From: an uncultured Clostridia bacterium
Lineage (GTDB): Bacteria > Bacillota > Clostridia > Christensenellales > UBA3700
DNA: 64,000 bases
Assembly (NCBI GenBank): GCA_947038565.1
Contig: CAMQWP010000001.1
Location: forward strand, 1-64,000
Direction of reading: 5' to 3'
A model generated the notes under the pieces. The model saw nothing but the letters and a program-made list of their open reading frames with translations. It was not told the DNA's origin and ran no database searches. The translations under genes and the position numbers were made by a program. Shown piece after piece: positions 40,482 to 51,715 of this stretch (positions within the stretch are counted from its first letter, which is position 1; each line of letters opens with the position of its first letter).

Positions 40482-41456
40482 TTATATACTGTATTTTTCG
40501 ATCTTGATAGCCCTACTAAATAATTCACTCAATGCAATTTTGGGATCAGCATTTTCGAAAAGCACTTTATATATTGCAAAAGTGATAGGCATATCAACGC
40601 CTAGAACGCGAGCTTTACGCGCAACTGCCTCACAAGTAGAAACACCTTCAGCAAGTTTTACATAAGGCAAGTTACTCGCAAGCTGTTCGCCGAATTGTCT
40701 ATTATGAGAATGTTTTGAAAATAGCGTAGTTTCATAATCTCCTAGGTGCGTAAGACCATATGCTGAATACCCATCACCACCCATTGCAGTAATAAACTTA
40801 GACACTTCGAAAGCACCTCGAGACATCAGTGGGCCTTTTAAAGTTGAGTAGCCGTAACCATCAAGCAGTCCTGCACAAATACCCATGATATTTTTGCAAG
40901 CAGCACCTATTTCGCTACCGACAATATCAGAGCCGTAGTAAAATCTTATTATATCACTAGTAAGCAATCCTGCAAGCGTATGAGAAAGCTCACTATCATA
41001 TGAGTCAATAGTCATACAGTTAGGAATTCCTTTAGTAAAATCTTGTATATGTCCAGGGCCTAACCATACTGCGATGTTATCAGCTATTAAGCCCTCTTCT
41101 ATGCAGACTTGGCTAAGACGCGTACAGCTAGGAAGCTCCATCCCCTTCATGCAAAGTATAAATTTCTTTCCGCTGACGTCAGTAGTTTTTACTATATCGC
41201 GAATAAACTGGCGAAGTCCCTGTGCGGAAATACTAATAATGATGTAATCAGCAGACTCTAGCGTCGCAGTCAGATCGCTAGATAGCGTTATATCCTCGCT
41301 TAGTTTCACATATTCATTCTGTCTTGTAGAAACTAATCTTTTAAAGTTAGAACTCTGCTCCCTGCCAAATAATGTTGTATCATAACCTTTTATTACAGAT
41401 ATATACCAGCTGATAAACGAACCCCATCTACCACAGCCTAGCACTGAAAATTTCAT
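40482..41456 (-). CDS. gpsA: NAD(P)-dependent glycerol-3-phosphate dehydrogenase
   Basis: SVLGCGRWGSFISW, AACKNIMGICAGLLDGYG; start reset to MKFSVLG. Confidence 0.9.
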   Translation of the reverse strand: MKFSVLGCGRWGSFISWYISVIKGYDTTLFGREQSSNFKRLVSTRQNEYVKLSEDITLSSDLTATLESADYIIISISAQGLRQFIRDIVKTTDVSGKKFILCMKGMELPSCTRLSQVCIEEGLIADNIAVWLGPGHIQDFTKGIPNCMTIDSYDSELSHTLAGLLTSDIIRFYYGSDIVGSEIGAACKNIMGICAGLLDGYGYSTLKGPLMSRGAFEVSKFITAMGGDGYSAYGLTHLGDYETTLFSKHSHNRQFGEQLASNLPYVKLAEGVSTCEAVARKARVLGVDMPITFAIYKVLFENADPKIALSELFSRAIKIEKYSI

Positions 41457-41679
41457 ACATACCTCCTTACAACGATATCTTAACGCGTTACTGAAAACTT
41501 GCATACATTATATAAGTAATAGCAATAAGTAACTGTATTAACACATAGTCATACTAATATTACTTTCCAATTATATCACAACTATTCACTAATGTCAATG
41601 CTCCTACTAAATCAATATTGACATAAGGTAGATATTATGATAGAATAGTATTACAACATCAATATAGGAGCTAAACAAT

Positions 41680-42852
41680 ATGAAGAATTTTGAATATTAC
41701 GCACCAACAAAAGTCAAGTTCGGAGCTGGCGTAGAGAAATATGTAGGCGAGTTATGTCGCGAGTACAATGCAACTAAAGTATTAGTACATTATGGTAGCG
41801 GTAGCGTTATTAAGAGCGGGCTATTGGATACAGTATTAAAGTCGCTAAAAGATAGTGATATTGCATATGTAACTCTTGGCGGAGTTAAGCCCAACCCAAA
41901 ACTTTCTCTAGTACGTGAAGGTATCGAATTGTGTAAGGCTGAAGCAGTAGATTTCATACTGGCTGTTGGCGGTGGTAGCACTATTGATAGTGCTAAATCA
42001 ATTGGATTTGGCGTAAAACATACTGGTGATGTGTGGGATTTATTCCGCAGGGTTGATGTAGTTACTGAATGCGTACCAATTGGCACTATACTAACTCTTG
42101 CTGCCGCAGGTAGCGAGATGAGTGGAAGCTGTGTACTAACTAACGATATTACTGACAATAAACTATCATACGGACATGAGTCATGCAGACCTGTATTTAG
42201 TCTACTTAATCCAGAGCTTACCTATACACTACCTGAGTATCAGACTAAGTGCGGAATAGTAGACATCATAATCCATTCATTAGAGAGATACTTCACTACA
42301 GAACCAACAATGGATATTACTGACAACATTGCAGTATCCGTACTAAAAAACATGATAAAATATGCACCTACAGCCATATCAAACCCGACTGATTATAAAG
42401 CTAGAGCTGAAATAATGTGGACAGGAAGTTTATCGCATAACGACCTTACTGGTTGCGGCGGAGTTGATGACTGGGCGACACACGATATAGAGCATACACT
42501 TAGTGGCGAATACGACGTAGCACATGGAGCGGGATTATCCGCACTATGGAGTAGCTGGGCTAGATATGTTATGCACGTTAAACCATCAAGATTTGCTACC
42601 TTCGCAAGAGATGTATTCGGATTAACTGGTGAAGATGATATAGATCTTGCACTATCAGGTATTCTTACACTAGAAACATTCTTCGATAGCATCAACATGC
42701 CTATTAGAGTTAGTCAGCTAAATATTACTCTAACCGATGATATTATTAATAGACTTGCAAATATAGGTACTCTCGACGATACTGTGACTATCGGATCATT
42801 TATGAAACTTGGAGCAAGTGACCTTGTAAATATATTTAATCTAGCTAAGTAG
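41680..42852 (+). CDS. Iron-containing alcohol dehydrogenase (butanol-dehydrogenase-like)
   Basis: ILAVGGGSTIDSAKSI, YDVAHGAGLSALWSSW. Confidence 0.93.
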   Translation: MKNFEYYAPTKVKFGAGVEKYVGELCREYNATKVLVHYGSGSVIKSGLLDTVLKSLKDSDIAYVTLGGVKPNPKLSLVREGIELCKAEAVDFILAVGGGSTIDSAKSIGFGVKHTGDVWDLFRRVDVVTECVPIGTILTLAAAGSEMSGSCVLTNDITDNKLSYGHESCRPVFSLLNPELTYTLPEYQTKCGIVDIIIHSLERYFTTEPTMDITDNIAVSVLKNMIKYAPTAISNPTDYKARAEIMWTGSLSHNDLTGCGGVDDWATHDIEHTLSGEYDVAHGAGLSALWSSWARYVMHVKPSRFATFARDVFGLTGEDDIDLALSGILTLETFFDSINMPIRVSQLNITLTDDIINRLANIGTLDDTVTIGSFMKLGASDLVNIFNLAK

Positions 42853-42874
42853 TAATACAATTATATGCAAAATA

Positions 42875-42908
42875 AAAGGCAACTCATTTATTATGAGCTG
42901 CCTTTTTT
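42875..42908 (+). terminator. Terminator after alcohol dehydrogenase
   Basis: AAAGGCAACTCATTTATTATGAGCTGCCTTTTTT. Confidence 0.9.
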
Positions 42909-42938
42909 ATATTATTGATATTAATCTATTCTATAAAA

Positions 42939-43790
42939 TTATGTAATCCTGACATATGAAAACATCTTATCACTGCCATCAGGAGGAGCAATACCCATAA
43001 CACCTGTGTATTTTGCCCAACCACCGCCATATTTACGTTCCATCTTCTCTATGGAATCCATATAATGTTCGGGGGCTACATTATAAGAATTTGTATAGTC
43101 AAATGACATTACCGCCCCGAGGTGATATTTTTCGGTCAACTCTTCTAAATTCAATAGTCTTAACCTAACTAATGTAAGCATATCTACTATATCAATATCT
43201 ATCCTTCTTTTGCAATAGATTATCATATTCGCTATTTTATTTAGCGTATCGAATGCAATATTGTCACAAGTTGTAATATCATTAATTCTAACTATTTCAT
43301 CATTGATCTTATTAAACTCTACATTGACTTCAGTCCAGCCGACTTTATCTACAATGTCTTCTCTCAACTCTACCGCAACGATCTCCATTTTATCTTTTGC
43401 TTTTATCATCTCCGATATGACATCTGTTACCGCGTTTACATTGACAGTCTCTGACGCATTTATCGCTCTAGTGACCGTTATAATCGGCAATGCAGTCACT
43501 AATGATTTGTCTAGCACACGCCCTGAGACAGTATCTCGGCATACCAACTGAGCATAAATATCACCCCTACTATTCAAAATATTATTCGGTACGATGACCG
43601 ACAGTACACGCCCCTGTACAGCACAACGCTCTAGGCAATATTTTAGATTTTTAGGACAAAGAATCTCGACATAATACGCCGTATTGGGCTGGATTTCTTC
43701 AGCGGTTATTGTTAGCACAATATTACCCGAAAGCTCGGATATTATAATAGTATCACCCTGTAATACTTTATTTTTTCTATCATAAATCAT
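42939..43790 (-). CDS. Phage baseplate/tail-fibre-like protein (tentative)
   Basis: N-terminal beta-rich module and tail-fibre-like segment (NIAFDTLNKIANMI). Confidence 0.4.
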   Translation of the reverse strand: MIYDRKNKVLQGDTIIISELSGNIVLTITAEEIQPNTAYYVEILCPKNLKYCLERCAVQGRVLSVIVPNNILNSRGDIYAQLVCRDTVSGRVLDKSLVTALPIITVTRAINASETVNVNAVTDVISEMIKAKDKMEIVAVELREDIVDKVGWTEVNVEFNKINDEIVRINDITTCDNIAFDTLNKIANMIIYCKRRIDIDIVDMLTLVRLRLLNLEELTEKYHLGAVMSFDYTNSYNVAPEHYMDSIEKMERKYGGGWAKYTGVMGIAPPDGSDKMFSYVRIT

Positions 43791-43851
43791 ATTATTTCCT
43801 CCACATGAATATTATAGGTGCTAAATAGAAAAATATATATATTTATGACAA

Positions 43852-43883
43852 AAAAAACGCACTACTTATATAGTGCGTTTTTA
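43852..43883 (-). terminator. Terminator after capD-like gene
   Basis: AAAACGCACTACTTATATAGTGCGTTTTT. Confidence 0.88.
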
Positions 43884-43935
43884 AATATTAGTCACATGCA
43901 TAATCAATGCGGTATTTTATTTTATTAAAGATATA

Positions 43936-45921
43936 CTAATTTACAGATTCACTTATGCCATAAAACTCTTCCTTCATTACCTCGTCATGATCTAGCATAG
44001 CAATATACTGCGCTTTATCATGCTTAAATGTAGGTACAAGGATCTTCAACTGATCAACTACTTGGCTCTTATCGTTAGTCGTGCATATAGATCTCATCTT
44101 CTCTAGAGAATCCTCAAATTCCTTATCATCAAATGCGATCTGACTACCAACGTATATTTTATTATTATCAGTCTTTTTAAGACCTTCCTCATTCATAAGC
44201 AATTCTTCATACAGTTTTTCTCCAGGACGAAGACCAGTAAATTTAATATCAATATCGACATAAGGCTCATGACCTAACGCTTTGATTAAGTTTTCCGCTA
44301 GTTTAACTATCTTTACTTGCTCACCCATATCCAGCACAAATATTTCACCACTTTTAGCAAAAGCACCCGCTTGCATAACAAGACTTACCGCCTCCGGAAT
44401 AGTCATAAAATAACGAATAATATCCTTATGTGTAACGGTAACTGGACCGCCTTGCTCTATCTGACGCTTAAAAAGCGGTATAACGGAACCATTACTTCCC
44501 AGTACATTACCAAACCTAACAGCAGCGAATTCAGTATTGCCACCACGTCTTGAAACCAGTTGCAGTATTTTCTCGCAACATCTTTTTGTAGCACCCATGA
44601 CATTAGTCGGATTGACCGCTTTGTCAGTACTGATTAATATAAATTTTTCAACATTAAATTTAGATGCTAAAATAACCGTATTATAAGTTCCAAAAACATT
44701 ATTTTTAACTGCTTCTTCTGGATTAGTCTCCATTAAAGGCACATGCTTATGTGCTGCTGCATGGAAAACGATATTTGGATGATACTGCTCAAAAACACTC
44801 TCTAGCTTATCATAATCAGTAACAGATAATATCTCAACTCTAAAGTCCGTACTTAGACCATCAATGCACTTAAGTTCTTGCTGGATATCATACGCACAGT
44901 TTTCATAAATCTCGACTATTACAATACGTTTTGGCTTAAACTTCAGTATTTGCCTACATAACTCAGAACCGATAGAGCCACCGCCACCAGTGACCATAAC
45001 AGTCTTATCAGTAATATACTCACTTACGCCTTGCTCTTCGAACTCAATTTGCGGACGATCTAAAAGATCGGCAATATTAACATTACGCATTTGTCCGATA
45101 AGGCTTGTATTTTCAATGATTTCAGAAACTAGTGGGATAACTTTCACTTCACAGCCAGTCTTACCACACACGCGAAGCAACTCCATACGCTTGACTACTT
45201 CCATAGTCGGGATAGCAAATATAATAACTTCTATCTTATACTGATTTACTATTTTACCGATATCATTAAGAGTACCTATTACCTCAACGCCATGAAAAAT
45301 ACGGCATTGTTTACTAGGGTCATCATCAAGAGCGAAAATAGGCAAATAATCAGTTTCGCCTTTTGCGATCTCGTCTAGTATTGTATCAGCAGTACTACCC
45401 GCACCTACGATTAATGTCCTACGACGAACTATATTTTTCTTTCTGTTGTGAAATCTAGCATAATGTGCCTGATAAACAGTACGAATCAAAGAAAGGAACA
45501 AGATAGCTGTTATAAAGAAAATAATATAAGTGGGAAACACTTGAACATCAGTCCAAAACCCTACAAGTTCAATGTCAGGCTTAGCAATAAGATGCAGCCA
45601 GCAAGAATCAAGCAAAGCAAATATTATAGTAACTAACAAGATTGAAAGGACTATTCTACCATAGTCACGAGACTTCGCACTACGCCAGATAACTTTAAAC
45701 ACACCACAAAGCCAGAATGAAATCGTACACAAACCTAATATAATTGCAAGTGATATAAACACATCAGAGATAACACTTTCTTGAATGTCAGAATTACCTA
45801 GGACATAAATTTGAGTTAGCAAAAAAGCAATAGTAAAGCTGATAGCTACTACTGTTAAATCAACTGCTAATAAAAGCCCTTCTCTGAAAGTTTTAACTTT
45901 TAATTTGTTTAATCTATCTTT
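43936..45921 (-). CDS. Membrane-bound nucleoside-diphosphate-sugar epimerase/dehydratase (CapD/PglF-like)
   Basis: N-terminal TMs, VMVTGGGGSIGSELCRQI, STDKAVNPTNVMGATKR. Confidence 0.93.
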   Translation of the reverse strand, partial: KDRLNKLKVKTFREGLLLAVDLTVVAISFTIAFLLTQIYVLGNSDIQESVISDVFISLAIILGLCTISFWLCGVFKVIWRSAKSRDYGRIVLSILLVTIIFALLDSCWLHLIAKPDIELVGFWTDVQVFPTYIIFFITAILFLSLIRTVYQAHYARFHNRKKNIVRRRTLIVGAGSTADTILDEIAKGETDYLPIFALDDDPSKQCRIFHGVEVIGTLNDIGKIVNQYKIEVIIFAIPTMEVVKRMELLRVCGKTGCEVKVIPLVSEIIENTSLIGQMRNVNIADLLDRPQIEFEEQGVSEYITDKTVMVTGGGGSIGSELCRQILKFKPKRIVIVEIYENCAYDIQQELKCIDGLSTDFRVEILSVTDYDKLESVFEQYHPNIVFHAAAHKHVPLMETNPEEAVKNNVFGTYNTVILASKFNVEKFILISTDKAVNPTNVMGATKRCCEKILQLVSRRGGNTEFAAVRFGNVLGSNGSVIPLFKRQIEQGGPVTVTHKDIIRYFMTIPEAVSLVMQAGAFAKSGEIFVLDMGEQVKIVKLAENLIKALGHEPYVDIDIKFTGLRPGEKLYEELLMNEEGLKKTDNNKIYVGSQIAFDDKEFEDSLEKMRSICTTNDKSQVVDQLKILVPTFKHDKAQYIAMLDHDEVMKEEFYGISESVN

Positions 45922-46272
45922 CATTCTTACCTCGTTTAGATATTTTATCAAAATGCCATATTATAATTATTAAAAAATGGCATACATGTACTTCATTATT
46001 ATTATACCACATACATATTAAATTGCAACTAAATTAATATACATTATACACTCGCTCTATAAATATTATGGCAAAATCATACTTATTTGCAATTTGCACT
46101 GCGCTATATGATAATTATGATACATAATCATAAGGTACAGAATATTTTCTCTATTAATTATCATACCTATCAAAGCCAATTTATACTATCACAATCAATG
46201 GCATGAGGATAATAATAATTAAAAAACTCGCATACGTACATTGAGTTATATGCATATTTTATTCATTGCAAC

Positions 46273-46304
46273 AAAAAAAGCGACAGCCTAAGCGGTCGCT
46301 TTTT
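46273..46304 (-). terminator. Terminator after lipoprotein gene
   Basis: AAAGCGACAGCCTAAGCGGTCGCTTTTT. Confidence 0.88.
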
Positions 46305-46319
46305 AAACTTAATTACACA

Positions 46320-46955
46320 TTATTTTATCTTGTATTCCATTACTGAAACTAGGCTTTTTTGAGTAAAGTTAGCAGTGTAGCTTATTACTTTATTCTTAGC
46401 AACATCAGCTATAATAGTTATAGTCACGTTCGAATAATCCTTTGCACTGGCGCCAAAAACTACTACAGGATCAACTACAGTTCCAGTTACAGTTATTACA
46501 TCGTTTATATTTTTAATAGAATAACCTTCTGCAAGATTAGCAAGTGCTAGATTTACACCTAATTTTTCACCAATATAGTTTTCAAGTATTAATTTAGTTT
46601 CTGATATGGCTTCCTCACCTATTCCAGGTATCTTTTTTATAGTAGTTGTTTTAGTAACAACACCATCTAAAAGTGCAACATCAATATGAGCGTACACGGT
46701 CTCGCCAATAGGCGCAACTGTTGTTGTACTGTCGATATTCAGAGTATACCCATTAGTCACTACATGCTCAGCAATAATCTTAGCGTACTTTTCAGAATCA
46801 GTAACTGGTACTTCTGGCACATCTGGCTCAATAATAGGTGGCGGTACTGGTGGTTGTGGAACTGGATCCGGCGTGTTGACACATGAAACCAGCAAACTTG
46901 CTGCTGACATGATCAATACAAGTGCTAAAATCATCAACTTGTTATACTTTTTCAT
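46320..46955 (-). CDS. Proline-rich-linker lipoprotein of unknown function
   Basis: Lipobox LLVSC then PDPVPQPPVPPPIIEPDVPEVP; ATGA overlap with upstream surface-protein gene. Confidence 0.8.
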   Translation of the reverse strand: MKKYNKLMILALVLIMSAASLLVSCVNTPDPVPQPPVPPPIIEPDVPEVPVTDSEKYAKIIAEHVVTNGYTLNIDSTTTVAPIGETVYAHIDVALLDGVVTKTTTIKKIPGIGEEAISETKLILENYIGEKLGVNLALANLAEGYSIKNINDVITVTGTVVDPVVVFGASAKDYSNVTITIIADVAKNKVISYTANFTQKSLVSVMEYKIK

Positions 46956-49900
46956 AATAATCCCCCTGTTTTCTTAAGAACTACTCCTGCTAGAGCAATT
47001 AGCCCTAGAGTAGCTACCATTGATGCAGCAGCAGCTTCTCCTACAGGAACACTTGCGCCATTACCAACTTCTACGTTATCGTTTATTTCTTTATTAATTT
47101 CATTAACTATAGTATTAAATGCAGCAATCTGCGCATCAATATCATCTTTCTTTATTGTCTTGCTTTCATTATTCAATTTGTTATATACTAATAGTAATTC
47201 CTCAATACCCATACGGCTATTAGCATCTATTTTGCCAATATATGATTTTTGAGTATTATAATCTGCGATGGTATAATATGTAGTTATATTAACAACTAAG
47301 TCACCGCTAATAGTATAATTCTTGGCGATCTCCCCAGTAGGTATTTTATTCACTGTAAAAACATATTCTGTCATTTCAGCAATATTAGATAGTACGCCGT
47401 CTCCGATTAGCTCACCACTATTACATACTATATTGCCGCCTAAACCTTCTATAAACGATATAGATATACTATCTTTTGTTTGTGTCCATACTATGTCACT
47501 AGCACTAATAGCAACTGGTGCTTTATTTATATTATACACTCTAAAAGCATTGCCATCATCATTTGTATTTAATGAGCTTCTTTTAGCTATGTAATTAGCG
47601 TCAGCTATATTAGCAAAGAAGTAATATCCGCCCTCTTTATAGTTCTTAAATTCGCTTTCACCGATAATACTAATAGTTGCGTCTATTTTTACTTTATTAA
47701 CATCTAGGTAACTAGCAGAAACAGTATTCATATAATTAATACCATCGTAAGTTACATCACTTCCAGTCCATACTACATCTACTTGATTTGGTAGTATATT
47801 TATGTTTGCAGTATACGATACATCTTTCGGTGCGTTATAGTTTTTACTCTTAACACCGTCTACAACAAATGACACGGTAACAGCCGAACTATCAGCAACA
47901 TCTTTAAACTGCGACTTAGAGAATACAGCTTTAGGCATTGAACCATCTAGTCCAATAGGCATAAAACTATGAGGAATTGATAAAGTCTGTACTGTTCCAT
48001 CATATTCGATCTGTCTATCAGTAAAACGCATTAAACTAAAGTCATAATCAATAGGATCAATAGTATAAGTTAGTTCTCCTTCAAAGCCAGCAGTTCCTGT
48101 AGTATCAATATTAGGATTTGCTGACAAGCTAGCACTAATCTTGTATGTACCAACATTAACTGCCAAACCATCAGTAAGCTCGCTGCCATTTACTGCCGAC
48201 ATTTGATAACTAGCTTCAATACTACTTGGCAGAGAAGTAAGGTGTAAATCAACTGGCATATTATTATAAGGGAACTTTAACGCATTAGTATTCCACTTAA
48301 CTTTATTAAGATCAATTAATACTTTTTTAATATTGTATATTTTAGAAATTTCTGAACCAGACTTTAGTGTATAATTAGATTGACCAGGCGTTAAAACAGC
48401 TGTGAACACATAACCATTTTTACGAAAATTTCTAAATTCTTTATTTTCCGATCCAATATCAATACTTAGTGGCTGAATAGCTTTATTTACATCTTCAAAG
48501 TTTGCTTTAATATCTTCTTTATGATCATTGCCATCGTAAACATAATCACGACCGATCCATATTGGCACTACAGGGCATGGAGTAACGACAAGTCTTGCAG
48601 TTAATTCGTTAAATTCAAGAGGCTTGTAATTCGGATTATCAGAAACTATATCTAAAGTAACGATATTATCACCAACATTAGTCAATGCGTTATTCGAAGA
48701 TGTCCATACTGGCTTTAATGGAATTTGATCATGAATATTAGCATATCCAGCTAATATCTCAGTAATGTCAGTCAGGGTTGAACCTGTTTTGCTCAATGAT
48801 AGAGAATGCTCTAACCCATCATACTGAACTGTCAATGGATTTAACATCAATTCACCTTGAGGTATCAAATACTCAGCCTGTTTCATCATGCTTTGTCTAG
48901 TTGTATTAGTCTTAGCTATATAATTCCCTTTTTCGAAAGTAGCAATTATAGTATAACCATCTTTTACGTAATTAGTAAAACCACCTTGTGCAGTTTCTAG
49001 CACTGCATTTGCTGGTACATTACCATTCGTAGTATAGAAAATGTCTTGATAAGTAGCACTGATTTTATCTATTTGATTTGTACCATCATAAACGAAATTG
49101 CCATCAAATCCAACCCATGTAAGAGTAACTTCTCTAGGGTGAACTTTTATTCTCTCACGATCAACATGATTCGCTATTACATCATACTTTATAAGTTCTT
49201 TATTCGTAGCATCTAGATAAGCAAGGCTACCATTTGCATCATTTTTCTTAATATTAAAATCATAAGTGCCTACATCTATTAGATCTCTTCTTGTAAATCT
49301 TTGATCTAAACCAGTTGCGACATTAGTATAATAATCCGTAACTAGCAAGTTTTTTTCAAAATCAGTTCCCGCGGCAAGAATACCTAAAAGATCAGACTTC
49401 CAATCAAAGTTGTGCTTGTTTCCATAGAAATAATCCAACTTATCCGCTGGCACCGCTCTTGGTGCTGGCTTCAAGCTCTTGCCCGCAAAGCAAGCAACCT
49501 TTCCTATCGGTAGGTCAGTTTTAGGCATACTTATGCTTGATAGGCACTGCTCGTAAACACTTTTAGTTCCTACGCTCCATAGTATTCCTGTCCCCGCAGC
49601 ACCTTGAGGCACTGATAATATTACATTAGTATTTGTCACATCAGTCGTATCAAAAGCTAAACTTGCACCTGTAACTACTGTATGTAATGCTCCGCCTAGA
49701 TCAAACCCTGATCCACTTCCAGCGTATGCAGCATGATATACACCGTATAACACAGCTGTTTGATTTTGATTAGTGTACATATTCTTTAATTGACCTGCAG
49801 CAGTACCTGATAGAACCATGCCTACAAAAAACGCGTCTGAGTTCCATCCATTATAAGCATCTACAAGAGAACCAACTGCATTAGTTACGCTTTTTTGAAC

Positions 49901-50941
49901 GTCGATAAACGCTCCGTCTATTACGCCTACAGCACCATTTCTACCAGCTATTCCGCCGGCAGATGCAGCTGATTTTGCATATCCGACACCAACTTCTTTA
50001 TACTCATCAGCCCTTGCAAATAGAGGAGCATTAGTTCCATATGCAACGTTCTGGAATACAACAGTATTATTTGTAATATTGCCAACATTATATCCTACTA
50101 CACCGCCTACATAAAGTCTAGATCTGGTCCTTTTATTAGGTTTAGTATGACCGCCTATGCTTGATCCAGCGCCGAAGATAACTTTGCAATTAGTAATGTC
50201 TCCTGAGTTATATCCCGCAAGACCACCTACCATTACAGTGTTATATGCTTCCCAACCATTGTAGTTATGATAGAACATACTTCTTACATCAAGAGTTACG
50301 TTGCTTAAAGTTCCCTCATTTCGACCTACTATAATACCTTGATTTAAAGTAGTAAGATTTGAGAAGAAAACATAATTCATCGCAGTAGTGTAGAAAAAAT
50401 TTGTATCCTTTATTACTGCACCTTCTTGCATAAGGTGTAGAAACGTACCGTAATGAGTTCGATTACCTGTTGTACCTTCTTGTTCATCCACTTTACCAGC
50501 ATCACTTTTGTTACTTTTAAAACCGCGATAATCAGTAGTAAATACAGTAGGATCAGCTGTTACGGGCAACTTTAATATAGCCATTTCAACATGTACTGTG
50601 ACACGTGTATCTGTCTTTAAATTAATATAGTTTCCTCTGCCGTCAAGTGTACGTCCAGTGGCAAGCATATAATTACCATCATGCGTAAAGTGTATGGTAT
50701 TACCACCACCTGCAGGAGCTAAGTATCCATTAGCGGCTGTTCCTCTAAGCCATGCTTTAAGTTCCGCCTCAGTTGTGATTTTAGTACCTACTGGAGCGCT
50801 GACTGCACTTGTCGAGCTATCACTAATAGGATTATTACCTTTTTCTACTGAAGTAAGAAAAAAAGGCAAGGTTAAACCTACTACTAGCAACAACACTAAT
50901 AGTACACCTAATCCACCTCGTTTCAAAATATTGTTTCTCAT
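46952..50941 (-). CDS. Giant surface protein 1 (GLUG-like N-region, YDG/MBG-like repeats, C-terminal TM)
   Basis: Signal/TM; GGLAGYNSGDI..GGVVGYNVGNI..GGIAGRNG; repeats around W-x-G-x-D..YDG; C-terminus VPVGEAAAASMVATLGLIALAGVVLKKTGGLL. Confidence 0.88.
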   Translation of the reverse strand: MRNNILKRGGLGVLLVLLLVVGLTLPFFLTSVEKGNNPISDSSTSAVSAPVGTKITTEAELKAWLRGTAANGYLAPAGGGNTIHFTHDGNYMLATGRTLDGRGNYINLKTDTRVTVHVEMAILKLPVTADPTVFTTDYRGFKSNKSDAGKVDEQEGTTGNRTHYGTFLHLMQEGAVIKDTNFFYTTAMNYVFFSNLTTLNQGIIVGRNEGTLSNVTLDVRSMFYHNYNGWEAYNTVMVGGLAGYNSGDITNCKVIFGAGSSIGGHTKPNKRTRSRLYVGGVVGYNVGNITNNTVVFQNVAYGTNAPLFARADEYKEVGVGYAKSAASAGGIAGRNGAVGVIDGAFIDVQKSVTNAVGSLVDAYNGWNSDAFFVGMVLSGTAAGQLKNMYTNQNQTAVLYGVYHAAYAGSGSGFDLGGALHTVVTGASLAFDTTDVTNTNVILSVPQGAAGTGILWSVGTKSVYEQCLSSISMPKTDLPIGKVACFAGKSLKPAPRAVPADKLDYFYGNKHNFDWKSDLLGILAAGTDFEKNLLVTDYYTNVATGLDQRFTRRDLIDVGTYDFNIKKNDANGSLAYLDATNKELIKYDVIANHVDRERIKVHPREVTLTWVGFDGNFVYDGTNQIDKISATYQDIFYTTNGNVPANAVLETAQGGFTNYVKDGYTIIATFEKGNYIAKTNTTRQSMMKQAEYLIPQGELMLNPLTVQYDGLEHSLSLSKTGSTLTDITEILAGYANIHDQIPLKPVWTSSNNALTNVGDNIVTLDIVSDNPNYKPLEFNELTARLVVTPCPVVPIWIGRDYVYDGNDHKEDIKANFEDVNKAIQPLSIDIGSENKEFRNFRKNGYVFTAVLTPGQSNYTLKSGSEISKIYNIKKVLIDLNKVKWNTNALKFPYNNMPVDLHLTSLPSSIEASYQMSAVNGSELTDGLAVNVGTYKISASLSANPNIDTTGTAGFEGELTYTIDPIDYDFSLMRFTDRQIEYDGTVQTLSIPHSFMPIGLDGSMPKAVFSKSQFKDVADSSAVTVSFVVDGVKSKNYNAPKDVSYTANINILPNQVDVVWTGSDVTYDGINYMNTVSASYLDVNKVKIDATISIIGESEFKNYKEGGYYFFANIADANYIAKRSSLNTNDDGNAFRVYNINKAPVAISASDIVWTQTKDSISISFIEGLGGNIVCNSGELIGDGVLSNIAEMTEYVFTVNKIPTGEIAKNYTISGDLVVNITTYYTIADYNTQKSYIGKIDANSRMGIEELLLVYNKLNNESKTIKKDDIDAQIAAFNTIVNEINKEINDNVEVGNGASVPVGEAAAASMVATLGLIALAGVVLKKTGGLL

Positions 50942-50978
50942 AATTTCCTCCCCCGAAAATTCAATTAACTACATATAA

Positions 50979-51007
50979 ATTTTAACACACTATATAATAT
51001 TCGTCAA
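50979..51007 (-). promoter_or_regulatory. Promoter of giant surface gene 1
   Basis: TTGACG-17-TAAAAT on minus strand. Confidence 0.65.
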
Positions 51008-51571
51008 TATAAAATATTTTTTCACTTTAATGCAAAATATTATAATATATGCAATTATACAATAATAATTACTATATTATTAATATATGCACTAGCTAAA
51101 TTTAAAATGCAATGCTTATCAGCAATTTTTATCCAATATTGCACCTAATTTGCAAAAAATACACTATTACCTATATATTTAATTGATTAATCAAATATAA
51201 GTCAATATTTATCATAAATAATAATTATTTTAATAAATCGATTAACCTTAATTTTACCTTAATAATAGATTTTTTATTTAGCACACTTTATATTTATAAA
51301 CTTGTCTTTTTGATACTTATTAATGGCTAGCTGAAAATGTATTTTGAAGTTATAAAAGCCTATAAAAATAGCTGAAAATGATGATTTTACCGTTTATTTT
51401 CTATAATATCTATGCAAAATTTAATTATTTTCGCATTGTAAAAATAACATTATTCCACCAAATAAATTACTGCATCAACCATTATGTACTATTCTTTAAT
51501 AATCTATCTATAGCTCTATATATATTATTATTTCCACGAATATAATAGCAATATCTGAACTTTAACAGCAA

Positions 51572-51632
51572 ATAGCACACTCCTTTTAGTTATAAAGATT
51601 TTCATCTGTATACTACATTTAGAGTGTGCTAT
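51572..51632 (-). repeat. 11-bp inverted repeat with 39-nt spacer downstream of surface gene 2
   Basis: ATAGCACACTC ... GAGTGTGCTAT. Confidence 0.65.
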
Positions 51633-51715
51633 ATTGTATTTGATTTAGTTTTTTGCTATAATTACATTATTTTAATTCGATAAGTTACATGAAATATGTA
51701 CGTATAATCAATCTA

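Noticed and set aside
51327-51380. Two copies of TAGCTGAAAATG in the gap between surface genes
   Set aside because: Only two short copies in very AT-rich DNA; not enough to call an iteron or element.
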